NCBI GenBank assembly: GCA_019022495.1
Contig: JAFEKR010000027.1
Span: 186,001-250,000, forward strand
Direction: 5' to 3'
Source: Epichloe hybrida
Taxonomy: Eukaryota > Ascomycota > Sordariomycetes > Hypocreales > Clavicipitaceae
Length of the DNA: 64,000 nucleotides
Shown here piece after piece: positions 45,590 to 55,235 of the stretch. Below the pieces are notes generated by a model, which worked only from the letters and a program-made list of their open reading frames with translations, searched no databases and was not told where the DNA came from. How positions within the stretch are numbered: position 1 is the stretch's first letter; each line of letters starts with the position of its first letter. Made by a program: the position numbers and the translations under genes.

Positions 45590-47407
45590 ATGCAGACCAT
45601 GGCCGCCAACCCGGTCTGCTCACTATGCATTTCGACGCTTGGTAGGCGGATGGCACCGAGGGCGCTCATTCAGCCTGGTGCTGCTCAGAGATTCTTCACG
45701 CGACAAGCCAAAGCACGCCCGTCTCGCATGGTGCTGTCCGACAGAGTCTACCGATCTCCCGCTTCAGACGACAAGCGCAAGTCCCGAAAAGATTCGATAG
45801 ATGGCCCATTTGCTGGCATGAACCGACGAGTTGCAAACTTCGACCCGAGCCGCGCCAAATCGCCACGAGGGCCGCCCAGAGAGGACGGCAGGGATTCCTC
45901 ATCTCGGCGTCATGACCGACGCACACCGGACGACCGCAAGGCGCTCAAGATGCAGCGTGCCTTGGCCACTGTACCCTACGGCAAGCGGACAACCTTGAAA
46001 GAGAAGATGTCATCATATGAGTCGTTTGATCAGTTCGATTTACTGCCGGCGCTCAAATCAGCCGTATCCGATGAACTTTTCAAAAACATGGTGGACATTC
46101 GGCCGACACCCGTGCAACGGTTGGCCATTCCAGCATTGTTGGGGCAAACCGGGCCCGAAGCTGCAAAGAAGTCAAGCCAAGATCTGGAGTCCTTCCTGCT
46201 GGCAGCTGAGACGGGCTCGGGAAAGACATTGGCATATCTGCTGCCGGCCATCGATGCGCTCAAGATAGCGGAAGCCGAAGACCCCGACATCAAGGCGTAC
46301 AATGAACGAGTCGAGACTGAGAAAAAACGGCAGCAGGCCGAAAACTTCAAGGGCAAGCTGTTCGAAGAGCCGCATCCCACCCTCGCGCGGCCAAAGGCTG
46401 TCGTGTTAGTGCCAACTGCCGAGCTTGCCCAACAGGTCCTCAAAGTGTCCAAGGCTTTGTCACATGTGGCCAAGTTTAAGACAGAAATGATCTCTTCCGA
46501 TCTCAAGGCGCAGCAGATCCAGCGAAACATGTACGGCGCAAAAGGCGTCGACATCATCGTCGCCACGCCGCACTTGCTTGCATCCATGGCAGACTCGGAC
46601 CCCAATATCTTGTCCCGAGTCTCCCACCTCATCGTTGATGAAGCGGATTCGCTATTCGACAGGAGTTTCGCACCAGTCACCACGAGCATCGTCGAGCGAG
46701 CCATGCCGTCCCTCAAGAAGTTTGTGTGCTGCTCTGCAACCATCCCGAGGAAACTCAACAATTACCTAGCCACGAATTACCCCAAGATGGTGCGCATCAC
46801 CACGCCCAACCTGCATGCCATCCCACGACGCGTCCAGCTCGGTGTCATTGATGTCTCTAAAGACCCTTACCGCAATAACAAGGATCTCGCATGTGCCGAC
46901 GCACTATACACCATTGGCAGAGAGGCATCTGCCCACGAAGGCCCCGTCAAGGACGAGATCGATGTTCGCCGCGTACTGGTTTTCGTCAATGAGCGAGAAA
47001 AGACGGAGGAAGTGGCGGACTACCTGCGTTCCAAGGGCATTGACGCGAAGGCGCTTCACAGGGACACGCCCGAAAAACGACATGGAGAAGTACTCGGCAT
47101 GTTCACTTCATCCGAACCACTACGGATCACCGCCCCGGCACCTGCAAGTGGTCGCAAGCGCTCTCTGCCCAACGTGAAGGCCTTGGTCGTCACGGACTTG
47201 GCATCGAGAGGCATTGATACCGTGGCAGTCAGGCACGTCGTCCTATACGACGTTCCTCATACCACGATCGACTTTATTCACCGCTTGGGTCGCGCGGGGC
47301 GCATGGGTCGACGCGGCAGAGGTATTGTGCTTGTCGGCAATAACGATCGAAAGGACGTGGTGTCAGAGGTGAAGAACAGCATGTTTATGGGCCAGGCGTT
47401 AATTTGA
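45590..47407 (+). CDS. MRH4: Mitochondrial DEAD-box RNA helicase Mrh4
   Basis: A 605-residue intronless ATP-dependent RNA helicase needed in yeast for late assembly of the mitochondrial large ribosomal subunit. The N-terminus (residues 1-50) is basic and without acidic residues, as in a mitochondrial targeting peptide. The helicase motifs appear in order: a variant Q motif (IRPTPVQRLAIPALL), motif I AETGSGKT near residue 207, VLVPTAELAQQV (Ia), VATPHLL (Ib), DEAD in LIVDEADSLFD near residue 350, SAT in CCSATIP, VLVFVNEREKTEEV (IV), VTDLASRGID (V) and HRLGRAGRMGRRG (VI). An insert between the Q motif and motif I and another before motif V are typical of Mrh4. I start at the first ATG of the frame. 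Confidence 0.92.
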   Translation: MQTMAANPVCSLCISTLGRRMAPRALIQPGAAQRFFTRQAKARPSRMVLSDRVYRSPASDDKRKSRKDSIDGPFAGMNRRVANFDPSRAKSPRGPPREDGRDSSSRRHDRRTPDDRKALKMQRALATVPYGKRTTLKEKMSSYESFDQFDLLPALKSAVSDELFKNMVDIRPTPVQRLAIPALLGQTGPEAAKKSSQDLESFLLAAETGSGKTLAYLLPAIDALKIAEAEDPDIKAYNERVETEKKRQQAENFKGKLFEEPHPTLARPKAVVLVPTAELAQQVLKVSKALSHVAKFKTEMISSDLKAQQIQRNMYGAKGVDIIVATPHLLASMADSDPNILSRVSHLIVDEADSLFDRSFAPVTTSIVERAMPSLKKFVCCSATIPRKLNNYLATNYPKMVRITTPNLHAIPRRVQLGVIDVSKDPYRNNKDLACADALYTIGREASAHEGPVKDEIDVRRVLVFVNEREKTEEVADYLRSKGIDAKALHRDTPEKRHGEVLGMFTSSEPLRITAPAPASGRKRSLPNVKALVVTDLASRGIDTVAVRHVVLYDVPHTTIDFIHRLGRAGRMGRRGRGIVLVGNNDRKDVVSEVKNSMFMGQALI

Positions 47408-47973
47408 AGAATCAAGAATCTCTCCGGGTTCGCACATTGTAAAATTTGTAAAACAGAAACGTGTGTGTGTGTGTGTGGGTGTGGGTGTATATATGAGCAG
47501 GTGTTGAGAGCATTTAAGGGAAAAGCACTCCGTGAGTAGATAAGCGCAGGAGCAAAAAACAAAAAAGAAACAGAATTACCTCATCGGCTTTTTCACAGTT
47601 AGCATAACATCACGGAGTACGGAGTACCTGCATGCTGATATCAAAAGACGTCAATGACACCATTGTGAGCAGCAATTAATTATACAAGTTCGCCAAGCCA
47701 TGCGGAACCTGGGCCCCACCCACGCCGCGTCGCGACCAGACGCGTCCCAGGCCCCAGCTGCCAGCAGTTGTATGTAGAGATGGCACTTGTGACTTTGTCT
47801 GTCCCTCCAAAATATCCACAACCCACTTCACGCGCAACGCACCTTCATGTCGCATCCATAACATCCCAAGTCAAGTCTACCTCGCTCTATACGTACTGCA
47901 GACAGTTATTCATCGCGGTCAGCTGTCAAGCTCTGTGGAGGTTTTTTCTTTTTCTTTTTTTGGACACCTCAGC
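47408..47973. other. Intergenic, MRH4 to nuclear protein gene
   Basis: A GT/GGGTGT microsatellite at 47461-47490, GTACGGAGT at 47617-47625 inside a direct double copy CGGAGTACGGAGTAC, and a T-rich run just before the next start. No gene seen. Confidence 0.5.
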
Positions 47974-49764
47974 ATGCCGAGACCGAAGAGAGCGCGACAA
48001 GCGCCACTAGCGAACAATACAAGGCCATCTGAACCCGCCGCCGCCACCACCACCAAAAAGATTGACGACAACGATGACCGAAGAGGCCGCACCAGGAGCC
48101 GCGCAGGAGCAACTCGATCCACGGGGACCCGCGACAGTTTCGACGAGGAGAATGCTCTGCGTGCTGCCCGAACAAGCCGAGATGCGGCCCTGGACCGTCT
48201 CGCGAATGAGGATCCCACCTTCACCAGCGGTCCAGACGACGACAACACAAGGAGCTCCGTTGAGATGGGTCGACGCACCATGACTACGCCGTCGGCAAGA
48301 AGAGACACCACCGGGCTGGATCTAGCAGGTGACAGCGTGTTCGGGGATCTCGGCGACAGCTTTGCAGACGGAGATGTTCCCGAGGCCCCCCCTTCGGGAG
48401 CAAGCTCTTCGGCGACACTGAGTCACTTCAAGACGAGACCGAGGTCACGGCAATCCAGCATTATCGGACGCAACGACCCACCCATCAGGCCCAGCAGCAG
48501 GGCAGGCAACACCTCTGGTGTCAGCTCCTCCTTCAACATTGGTGTCTTCAGACGTCGTGCCCGGCAGCCCAGCATCTTGGGAAGGTCACGGCGCGCGCGA
48601 TCGCATACCGGCAGCGTAGCGGGCAGCGTAGCGGGCAGCGTCGCGAGCAGTAGGGCGGGCAGCAGAGCGGGAAGCGTCGCTCGCGACTCGGGACTAGAGA
48701 GCGAGGGTGAATCAGCAGCGCCCGAGGCAGAGTCGACGCCATCAAAGAATAGACGTCAGTCACGCAAAAGCCAGCAGCTCGCAGAACGACGGCCCTCCCC
48801 CGAGCCCCGGAGACGGTCCACGAGGAAGCGAAACAGTGACGATGCCGCGCAGTCCGAAAGTGCTCGACCCTCCAAAGTCAGTCGTGTCGAAGCAAATGGT
48901 GGCCTGATCATCGACAGTGACTCGGAGCTGTCTGATATGCCATCTCCATCGCCCCCCCCCAGTCGCTTCGTCAGACCAGTCACTCCTGTAAATATGGATG
49001 CGATTACAGCTCCACCTGCGAGCAGCGACTCGGAAGCCGATGACGACGGCATCTGGCCGGATATCCACACGCTGGCGAAGAAACGCCGACGACCTTCTGT
49101 AACCACGCCGCTCCGCAACCACGGCAACCTCTCGGACGTCTCTACACCACCTTCCCTGACACACTCGCCCAATTTGGCAGCAGCTACGAGAGGCCGAGGC
49201 GCTGCCAAAAAGCGCCAGCGTTGTTCCAAAATCACCACTGCAGACCTAACAAGTCTTCTTCCCAAGCGCAGCTACAAGCGAAACCGCAATGAGTTTGACA
49301 ATGATAGCGGTGGTGGTGCAAGTTCATCTGACGACGACGACGAAGACGAAGACGAAAACGAAGACGACGAGCCTTCCTACGAGAGTGCCCGGTCCCGGTC
49401 ACGGAGACGCAACGCCCGTCGACCACCCAGTCGGGCCGCCTCTCGAGACGGTGGTCAATCGCGAGCGAATACGATCCTGAAACCAAAGCGGACTGCAGGG
49501 TCGGTACGCCGATCAGCCGGGGCCGTGAACAAGACATATCGCAGCAGCGAAGACAAGGAGAACGATGGCGGAGACGAGGATGAGCATGACAACAGCCAGT
49601 TTCAACCTCTGCCCGACGACACCTTTGACGAGAGTGCTGTTGTACCGGATGTCCAAAACGCAGAAGAACTGAAGAAGGCTTCCCAAAAGTTCAAAGAAGT
49701 AGACCAGTGGGAGCTCTCATTCGAGGAGGTGGCAGAGCCGCCGTCACCGCAGGGTGCTCGCTAG
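47974..49764 (+). CDS. Unassigned nuclear protein, charged and repetitive
   Basis: A 596-residue intronless protein I cannot assign to a named family. It starts with a basic nuclear-type segment (MPRPKRARQAP). Near residue 190 is a conserved-looking FRRRARQPSILGRSRRARS, followed by imperfect GSVAGSVAGSVASSRAGS repeats. A block TTADLTSLLPKRSYKRNRNE near residue 430 precedes an Asp/Glu run and Arg/Ser-rich DNA-binding-like sequence. The C-terminus ends in a short ordered motif LKKASQKFKEVDQWELSFEEV. The combination of basic patches, acidic runs and short linear motifs suggests a chromatin or kinetochore-associated scaffold, but this is inference from composition only. The start is the first ATG after a poly(T) leader. 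Confidence 0.72.
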   Translation: MPRPKRARQAPLANNTRPSEPAAATTTKKIDDNDDRRGRTRSRAGATRSTGTRDSFDEENALRAARTSRDAALDRLANEDPTFTSGPDDDNTRSSVEMGRRTMTTPSARRDTTGLDLAGDSVFGDLGDSFADGDVPEAPPSGASSSATLSHFKTRPRSRQSSIIGRNDPPIRPSSRAGNTSGVSSSFNIGVFRRRARQPSILGRSRRARSHTGSVAGSVAGSVASSRAGSRAGSVARDSGLESEGESAAPEAESTPSKNRRQSRKSQQLAERRPSPEPRRRSTRKRNSDDAAQSESARPSKVSRVEANGGLIIDSDSELSDMPSPSPPPSRFVRPVTPVNMDAITAPPASSDSEADDDGIWPDIHTLAKKRRRPSVTTPLRNHGNLSDVSTPPSLTHSPNLAAATRGRGAAKKRQRCSKITTADLTSLLPKRSYKRNRNEFDNDSGGGASSSDDDDEDEDENEDDEPSYESARSRSRRRNARRPPSRAASRDGGQSRANTILKPKRTAGSVRRSAGAVNKTYRSSEDKENDGGDEDEHDNSQFQPLPDDTFDESAVVPDVQNAEELKKASQKFKEVDQWELSFEEVAEPPSPQGAR

Positions 49765-50116
49765 GTCACGACATATCTTACTGGCGATGGTTTGTTTTTC
49801 GCCTCCTTCTTTTAACAAACATTACGAAATTATGGCGTGTTTGGAGCAAAATGGGCGTCAGTGTACGGAGTAGGTGGCATGCCATGTGGTTCGGCACCGA
49901 GGGGTTCTGATGGGGAAAAACTTGTCTTTGTTGCTACTATGAAACTTTCTTCATCGCTGTTCGTTAAGAAAGGATAACGAGTTCCCGTACCCAGCAATAG
50001 GGGGGAAAAAAATACCCGTGGGAAAATGAAAAGGACCCGGAAATGAGAATTCCTCGTATTCCTTCAACGCCATGAACGCCCTTGTGATGACTTGTTGGTT
50101 TCTATAAATAACCTCG
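49765..50116. other. Intergenic between convergent genes
   Basis: A short terminator region shared by two convergent genes, with GTACGGAGT at 49863-49871. No gene. Confidence 0.5.
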
Positions 50117-51086
50117 TCACGCCCCTAGGTGCACCTCTTCGGTCCTCTGCTCGACCGTCTCCAGTAGAGGATCCAATTGGTTTGGGTCCCGCATCCCGGC
50201 GGTGACATCGTCTGGTGACAGGCCCAACGTGTACAATTTCTGTACAATCAAGATATAATAATTAGTAAAAGTCAGCAGTGGGTTTGTGAGACAAGAATGG
50301 GAGAAGAAGAGAGAAGACTAAAAATGAGAATATAATTTTGTGTGTGTGTGTGTGTGTTTTCCCCACCTTCTTGACGTCCTCGAATTCAGCCTCCTTGGCC
50401 GTATACTCCCGTATAACATGCTGCGCCTCAAAGTCCACATATACTCTTGTGTCGCGGATCCGAACAATGACGTTGTCCAAGCGCATGAACAGCCTGCACA
50501 GCAACAGCATTCTCTTCTCGTGGACCCGCACCTTTGCGCTGTAGATGGAGACGCCGTTGTCGTCCAGCTCGCTTTCGTACAGGACGACTTCGTCGAAGAA
50601 GAGGATCGGGTCGCGGCGCTTGAGCAGGTCGATGGGGATCTTGGCCTCGGCCGAGGGCTTGAGTTCGGCGGCCGGCGGCGGCGACGTGACTGAGCCGGCG
50701 TACGTGGTCGAGTAGCTCCAGTCGTAGGGCTTGACGACCTCCTTGATCTTCTGGGTCTGCGTCTCGCGCGTGCTCTCCCAGTCACGCGCGTGGGCGACTC
50801 TGAGCATGTTCTTGTCGGTCTTGTCAACGGCGTCGAGCGCGTCGGGGGCGTTGAACTCGATGGACCATCCTGTGGGGCGGTGGGCGATGGACACGAGGTT
50901 GTCGCCGAAGATCATTTCGGGGACGGGGATGCCCAGCTTGGCCGTGAGTCGGTCGATGGCGCCGGCCTTGGAGATGGGCAGCTTGCGCGTCGAGATGGTG
51001 AAGGGGCCTTGGGTGTGTGTTTTGGTGGCGGACGCGAGGTCGTCGGGCGTGGGGAAGGGCTCGTTGACGTCGGTTATGTGGTTCAT
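50117..51086 (-). CDS. TIP41: TIP41-like regulator of TOR/PP2A signalling
   Basis: A 280-residue protein from exons 51086-50367 and 50239-50117. Tip41 binds Tap42 and type 2A phosphatases and counteracts TORC1 signalling in the cytoplasm. Family blocks are present: LGIPVPEMIFGDNLVSIAH near residue 50, IEFNAPDAL, PYDWSYSTTYAG near residue 120, and KIPIDLLKRRDPILFFDEV, VRVHEKRMLLLCRLFMRLDN and RDTRVYVDF. The second exon supplies KLYTLGLSPDDVTAGMRDPN. The 127-nt intron contains a CA dinucleotide repeat on the sense strand right after the donor. Confidence 0.92.
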
Positions 51087-51351
51087 CGTTTTGTTTTGTT
51101 TTATTGTTGTTGTGGTTGTTGCTTTTTTCTGTAGCTGTGATTATGCTTTGATGGTGTGCAAAGTTGTTGTTGTCGTGTTCTTGGAGGAGCGTTGGTTGGT
51201 AGCTTGGTGGGGTAGGTCCTGTAGCTCGCTGTGTCAGATGATGTGGCAGCGGGCTGCGAGCCTGCGAATAATTGATCACATGAAGTTGCTGATGCGGGCC
51301 CTGATGACGCCTAAGAATACCTGGTCTATAATAAGGGCTCGCCTTCCACTA

Positions 51352-51423
51352 GGTGTGCTGGCGCAATGGTAGCGCGTAGTCCTCCTAAGACTAAGGTTCA
51401 GGGTTCGAGTCCCTGGTACATCG
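51352..51423 (+). tRNA. tRNA-Arg, anticodon CCT
   Basis: A full cloverleaf can be drawn: acceptor GGTGTGC paired with GTACATC (two G-U pairs), D stem GCGC/GCGC with loop AATGGTA, anticodon stem TAGTC/GACTA with loop CTCCTAA (anticodon CCT, reading AGG), and T arm CAGGG-TTCGAGT-CCCTG. The discriminator base is G and there is no intron. T runs at 51435-51438 and 51451-51458 can terminate RNA polymerase III. Confidence 0.93.
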
Positions 51424-51588
51424 GGGCGATCTTGGTTTTGCGTCTCGTGCTTTTTTTTAAAGTTCACCAAAGGCACCACCAACCATCCAACCAGCTAGCA
51501 TTGGAAAAGCTTGTGTAAGTGAAGTGTTGATAATTTTCGAAAAAAAAAAATTGATTTTTTCCCCATGGCTATGGATTTGTGGTAATAA

Positions 51589-51633
51589 ACATTAGTTTTG
51601 CTAGCAAAATTTAGCTAGCGGGAAAACTAATGT
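51589..51633. repeat. Long inverted repeat (hairpin)
   Basis: ACATTAGTTTT-GCTAGC pairs with GCTAGC-GGG-AAAACTAATGT across a short A/T loop, about 165 bp downstream of the tRNA gene. It could be a transposon end or a structured element. Confidence 0.6.
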
Positions 51634-52509
51634 ATAGAGAGAATATGTAGTAAGAAAAACCATTGTGAATTCCTATGCCTAATTCCCACTTGCTTTCACT
51701 AGCATGACGAGGAACTGGTAGACTAACTATAGCACAGTTGGGGTTATCTACGAAGATGTGCATCCATCTATCTTGAGTTGAAGACAAAGACGTACCATAC
51801 ATACATACGCCCTGCCGTCCATGTGAGGGGCGATGCTGTAAAGGGCGATGTTGTAAGGGGCGATATTACGAGGGGAGACTTGTGGGTGGCACATGTTGTG
51901 CACTCCACGCCACGTGATAATATGTGACTCGCATTCCAAGTTTAACCTCGATGAAAGAAAAGTCAGAGTGGAACAGGCTTTTTTCCTAATGCAGTGAAAG
52001 ACTCATCGATGATTGGAGGAGGGTGGGCAGCTCATCGATGTGGCCATGCTCCATGCAGCAGGACCATGGGGCAGGACCAGGCTAGTCTGCGTGGCTTACC
52101 TGATTCGTAAACTGAGCTTATTAGTCTGAGAGAGAGGAAGGAGTCCCTTGTTCCTGCCACAAGTACGGAGTGATTCAATTTTTTTTGCTTATAACATCAG
52201 TAAAAAAATGCAATCATGTGAGGCCGCAACAGACTTGGTAGCGGCATTCAGACTTTTGCCATCGAAAGAAACTCGATACATGCGCAAGGCAGAACAAGCT
52301 CTCCCGCTCAAATAGAGTTCTCGGACTTGTCACGACCCCTGGAATGCAAAAGCCATTTGTAGCAAAAGACATTTGCATTCTGAGCAACAGCGTGATGCTT
52401 CGCTCCCATCGTCCGGAAGTTGTTGTTCTGGACTTGGACACTGGCCCAGGATCTGTTGTCCTGAGCTTGAACACTGGCTTGGGAATTCTTCCATCTGTCC
52501 TCGAGCAAG

Positions 52510-52900
52510 AGCAGGTTTGGGAAGCTAAGTTTTCTCTCAAGTACTCTATCTTGAATTCTTGGACGGACCAAGAGTTATGACTCAGGTGGCTGGTCCAGTG
52601 CAGGCAAGTTGGCTCTCGACGTGCATTAAAGGAAGTTAAATAAAGGTTTCTACACACAAATCTCCTTTCGAAATGTTTCCACGTCCATTTTGAAATGGTC
52701 TCCCCCGCATCTTTTGCTTTCTCTCTAGTACGCTACCTTGAACTCATGGGCGGACTAAGAGTTATGACTCAGGTGGCTGGTCCAGTACAGGCAAGTTGGC
52801 TTTCGACGTGCCTTAGAAGGAAGTCAAATGAGGGTTTCTACATATAAATCGCCCTTCGATAGGTTTCCACGTCCATCTTGATTTGGGTTCATCCCCATAT
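52510..52900. repeat. Diverged tandem duplication of about 187 bp
   Basis: Two copies share TCT[CA]AAGTACTCTATCTTGAA-like starts, GAGTTATGACTCAGGTGGCT, GGTCCAGTRCAGGCAAGTTG, TTTCTACAYAYAAATC and GTTTCCACGTCCAT in the same order, offset 187 bp. Part of the module recurs once more, weaker, near 53030-53120 with a different spacing. Confidence 0.8.
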
Positions 52901-53061
52901 TTCTATTTTGATCAAGTGTCGAAAGAGCTTATTCTGGGATGAATTTTCTCTTAGCTTCTGCGGAGGAAACCATATCGAGGGTGCTTCATACAAATTAAGT
53001 TTTGAGTATCTTGCTCGCATGCTCATACTTGCGTTTTCTTGGATGAATGAAAAATTATGAG

Positions 53062-53077
53062 TGACTCAAATGAGTCA
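53062..53077. promoter_or_regulatory. Paired TGACTCA / TGAGTCA sites
   Basis: TGACTCA at 53062-53068 and its inverse TGAGTCA at 53071-53077 lie 30 bp upstream of a TATA box. Single TGACTCA sites also lie at 52578-52584 and 52765-52771 in the duplicated modules. TGACTCA is the known site of Gcn4/Cpc1 and AP-1-type bZIP factors. Confidence 0.6.
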
Positions 53078-53105
53078 CTCAAAAAACTTAGATTCCAGCT
53101 TTTTA

Positions 53106-53114
53106 CTATATAAG
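53106..53114 (+). promoter_or_regulatory. TATA box of the Cys-cluster protein gene
   Basis: CTATATAAG, followed by a CT-rich probable initiator (53130-53180). There is no ATG between it and the chosen start at 53511. Confidence 0.65.
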
Positions 53115-53248
53115 AAAGCTGATTCCCCCCAGCACTCCTCTCGTCTTCTCTCTCTCGTCCATCTCATCTCATCTCATCTTCAACAGTCAGCACTTGAAAC
53201 AACTTTCAGTTCTTTCTATCAGCTACCATCATCAAACAACACAACCAA

Positions 53249-53460
53249 CTACTACTTCTGCTACTGCTACTACTTCTGCTACTGCTGCTACTTCTGCTGC
53301 TGCTGCTACTACTACTTCTGCTACTGCTACTGCTACTGCTACTGCTACTGCTGCTGCTGCTGCTGCTGCTGCTACTACTACTGCTGCTACTGCTACTGCT
53401 GCTTCTGCTGCTACTTCTGCTACTTCTGCTGCTGCTACTACTTCTGCTACCGCTACTGCA
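53249..53460. repeat. CTA/CTG/CTT trinucleotide array in 5' leader
   Basis: About 70 consecutive triplets CTA, CTG or CTT on the + strand, with no ATG. All three forward frames stay open through it, which makes an artificial frame run from 53061 into the gene. Confidence 0.9.
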
Positions 53461-53510
53461 TACCACTACCTTCTACTACCTATCATCTACTGGGAAAGCA
53501 CATAGTCACC

Positions 53511-54635
53511 ATGACTACTTTCTACCACGTCGCTGGCGCGGCCAATGAACTCCAAAGCATCCCCGAGGAATCGTGTGCTGCCTTTTCTTCCCCCGAGCTC
53601 GCGTCATCAACGCTATCCGTTCCCGACTGGGAGCCTGAAGCTGAACAGCTCGCGCGGAAATCCAAAAAGGCCATCAAGAAGGTCGGCATCAGGTACTTCC
53701 TAAACAAGCTGGATGAGCACAACTACAAAAACTCGGCCCAGCGATGGAGCCAGTTCCCCGACGAGCAGCCCGAGGACGTCGAGATCCCCGGCCAGTACCG
53801 GACGACGCCGTTGCTGTTCCACCACTATCTCGACCCCTCCACTCTCCTGCAATGCCAGCGGTGCGGGACCCGATGTGACTTGAACTACAACATCGTGGAC
53901 CAAGATGAGAACACCGCTTCCGACGAGCAGGACGTCGCCATAAATATCGTGTCTTATGTCCACTGTCCCCTCAATTCAGTGCGACAGTGCAGCGTCAAGA
54001 GCTGCCCCGAATGGGACGCAGGCGAGACGCGAATGTTCAAGACCAAAAAATCAGAGGTCTTCGGGGGTTTGACGCAACACCTCTTGATGATGAGGACGAC
54101 AAAGATCGGCACCGACGTCTTTAAGGAGAACGACATCAGGCCCATCTACCGAGACATCTTCAACGCCTACCGGGGCCTCCGGGTGCTCTGGCACCGCGTG
54201 CTCCTGAATCGTCAAGACGACCCCGACTTATTTGAAGGCGACGACATCGATGATCTTCCGCTCTGGGGCGACCTGATGACCGATGTCACCCTGGTTAAGA
54301 AGCAGCTCATCGGCCACGAGCACATGCAGCTGGTGTACGGGCTCACTCCCGAAGGCGCCGACTACTTGCACCGATGGAAGTCCGAGTGGGAAAAGGAGCT
54401 GGGCTGGGTCAACGCCTTTGCTGGCTGGCAAGGACGAATGCCTGCTGACGAGGTTCCGAGGTGTCGATTCATGGCTGAGCAAGCCGGACTCGGGCTCAAG
54501 GCCCTGGCCGAGGCGGAGGAGAAGCTCGACGGCAAGTACGAGAACTTGCAGCGGTTTGACGCGGCCAAGGTTCAGGCTCGTGCCCTGTTCCGGGGGCTGC
54601 ACAGCTCTCTGGTGGCTATTTCCTCACTTTGCTAG
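53511..54635 (+). CDS. Unassigned protein with cysteine clusters
   Basis: A 374-residue intronless protein not assigned to a named family. The start is the first ATG downstream of the TATA box, in good context (CACCATGAC). The N-terminal 50 residues are acidic and Ser-rich; residues about 55-70 are Lys-rich (RKSKKAIKKVGIRYF). Two cysteine groups, QCQRCGTRC near residue 115 and HCPLNSVRQCSVKSC near 155, could bind zinc. The C-terminal half is predicted mostly helical with many Trp and Leu (VLWHRVLLNRQDD, KSEWEKELGWVNAFAGW). Its promoter with TGACTCA sites and TATA suggests strong regulated expression. It may be a lineage-specific fungal protein; function unknown. Confidence 0.72.
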   Translation: MTTFYHVAGAANELQSIPEESCAAFSSPELASSTLSVPDWEPEAEQLARKSKKAIKKVGIRYFLNKLDEHNYKNSAQRWSQFPDEQPEDVEIPGQYRTTPLLFHHYLDPSTLLQCQRCGTRCDLNYNIVDQDENTASDEQDVAINIVSYVHCPLNSVRQCSVKSCPEWDAGETRMFKTKKSEVFGGLTQHLLMMRTTKIGTDVFKENDIRPIYRDIFNAYRGLRVLWHRVLLNRQDDPDLFEGDDIDDLPLWGDLMTDVTLVKKQLIGHEHMQLVYGLTPEGADYLHRWKSEWEKELGWVNAFAGWQGRMPADEVPRCRFMAEQAGLGLKALAEAEEKLDGKYENLQRFDAAKVQARALFRGLHSSLVAISSLC

Positions 54636-55235
54636 GCGGAGAAGGGGGGAAAGGAAGGATCGAGGGCTGTTTCTTGTTCTGGCTTTGTTGGGTTCATCTT
54701 CTGCGAGGTGCAATTTGTTATGCATTGGGGGTGTTTGTTCATTACTGGGAGGCCGCATAAATTGCCGCCAAGCGATTGTTTTTTTCACGGGGGAGAAAAG
54801 AAAATGAAATCAAAATTCCTTGCTCCCACACACAGGCCTTTTCCTTGATTCATGGTGCAACGAATGTGAGTTGATGCGTGAATTGTTGTAGATGTTGCAA
54901 GTGCCATCTCTATTGAGGGGTGGGTGCAAAAGGAGGTGAGCGCGGAGGGAGGTGGTTGCCGGTTGCCGGGACAACCCATCGCCGGCTTGTTTTGTTTGGC
55001 TCGACTTCTACCCACCCACAACCCGCCACCCGCAACCCGCCATCCAGAAGTCCAGACGTCCAGACAAGCCGCGAAAAGACCGGCCAGCATTCAGCATTCA
55101 GCATTCAGCATTCAGTCCAGCTCACCTACCTACCCATCTATCTACCTAGTACTCATGATGGCCCAGTAGAGATAACAGAGCTGCCCGTTGCTTGCCTCTC
55201 CCCCACACTCCATCATCCGTGTTCGTTGTTCCCAA
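54636..55235. other. Intergenic, 7-bp repeat
   Basis: 600 bp between two same-strand genes. It contains CATTCAG-type 7-bp units, about four copies, at 55088-55116. No gene. Confidence 0.55.

Larger units (their letters stand above)
51424..53510. other. Intergenic: tRNA flank, hairpin, duplicated promoter module
   Basis: Contains the long hairpin at 51589-51633, a GGGGCGATGYTGTAA triple repeat at about 51827-51876, GTACGGAGT at 52163-52171, a diverged 187-bp tandem duplication (about 52510-52900) and the TATA and leader of the next gene. No independent gene is supported. Confidence 0.55.

Noticed and set aside
53061..53510. In-frame N-terminal extension of the Cys-cluster protein made of Tyr/Phe/Cys repeats
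   Set aside because: The only ATG in it lies upstream of the TATA box and is therefore probably not transcribed. All three frames are open only because the DNA is a CTA/CTG/CTT repeat.
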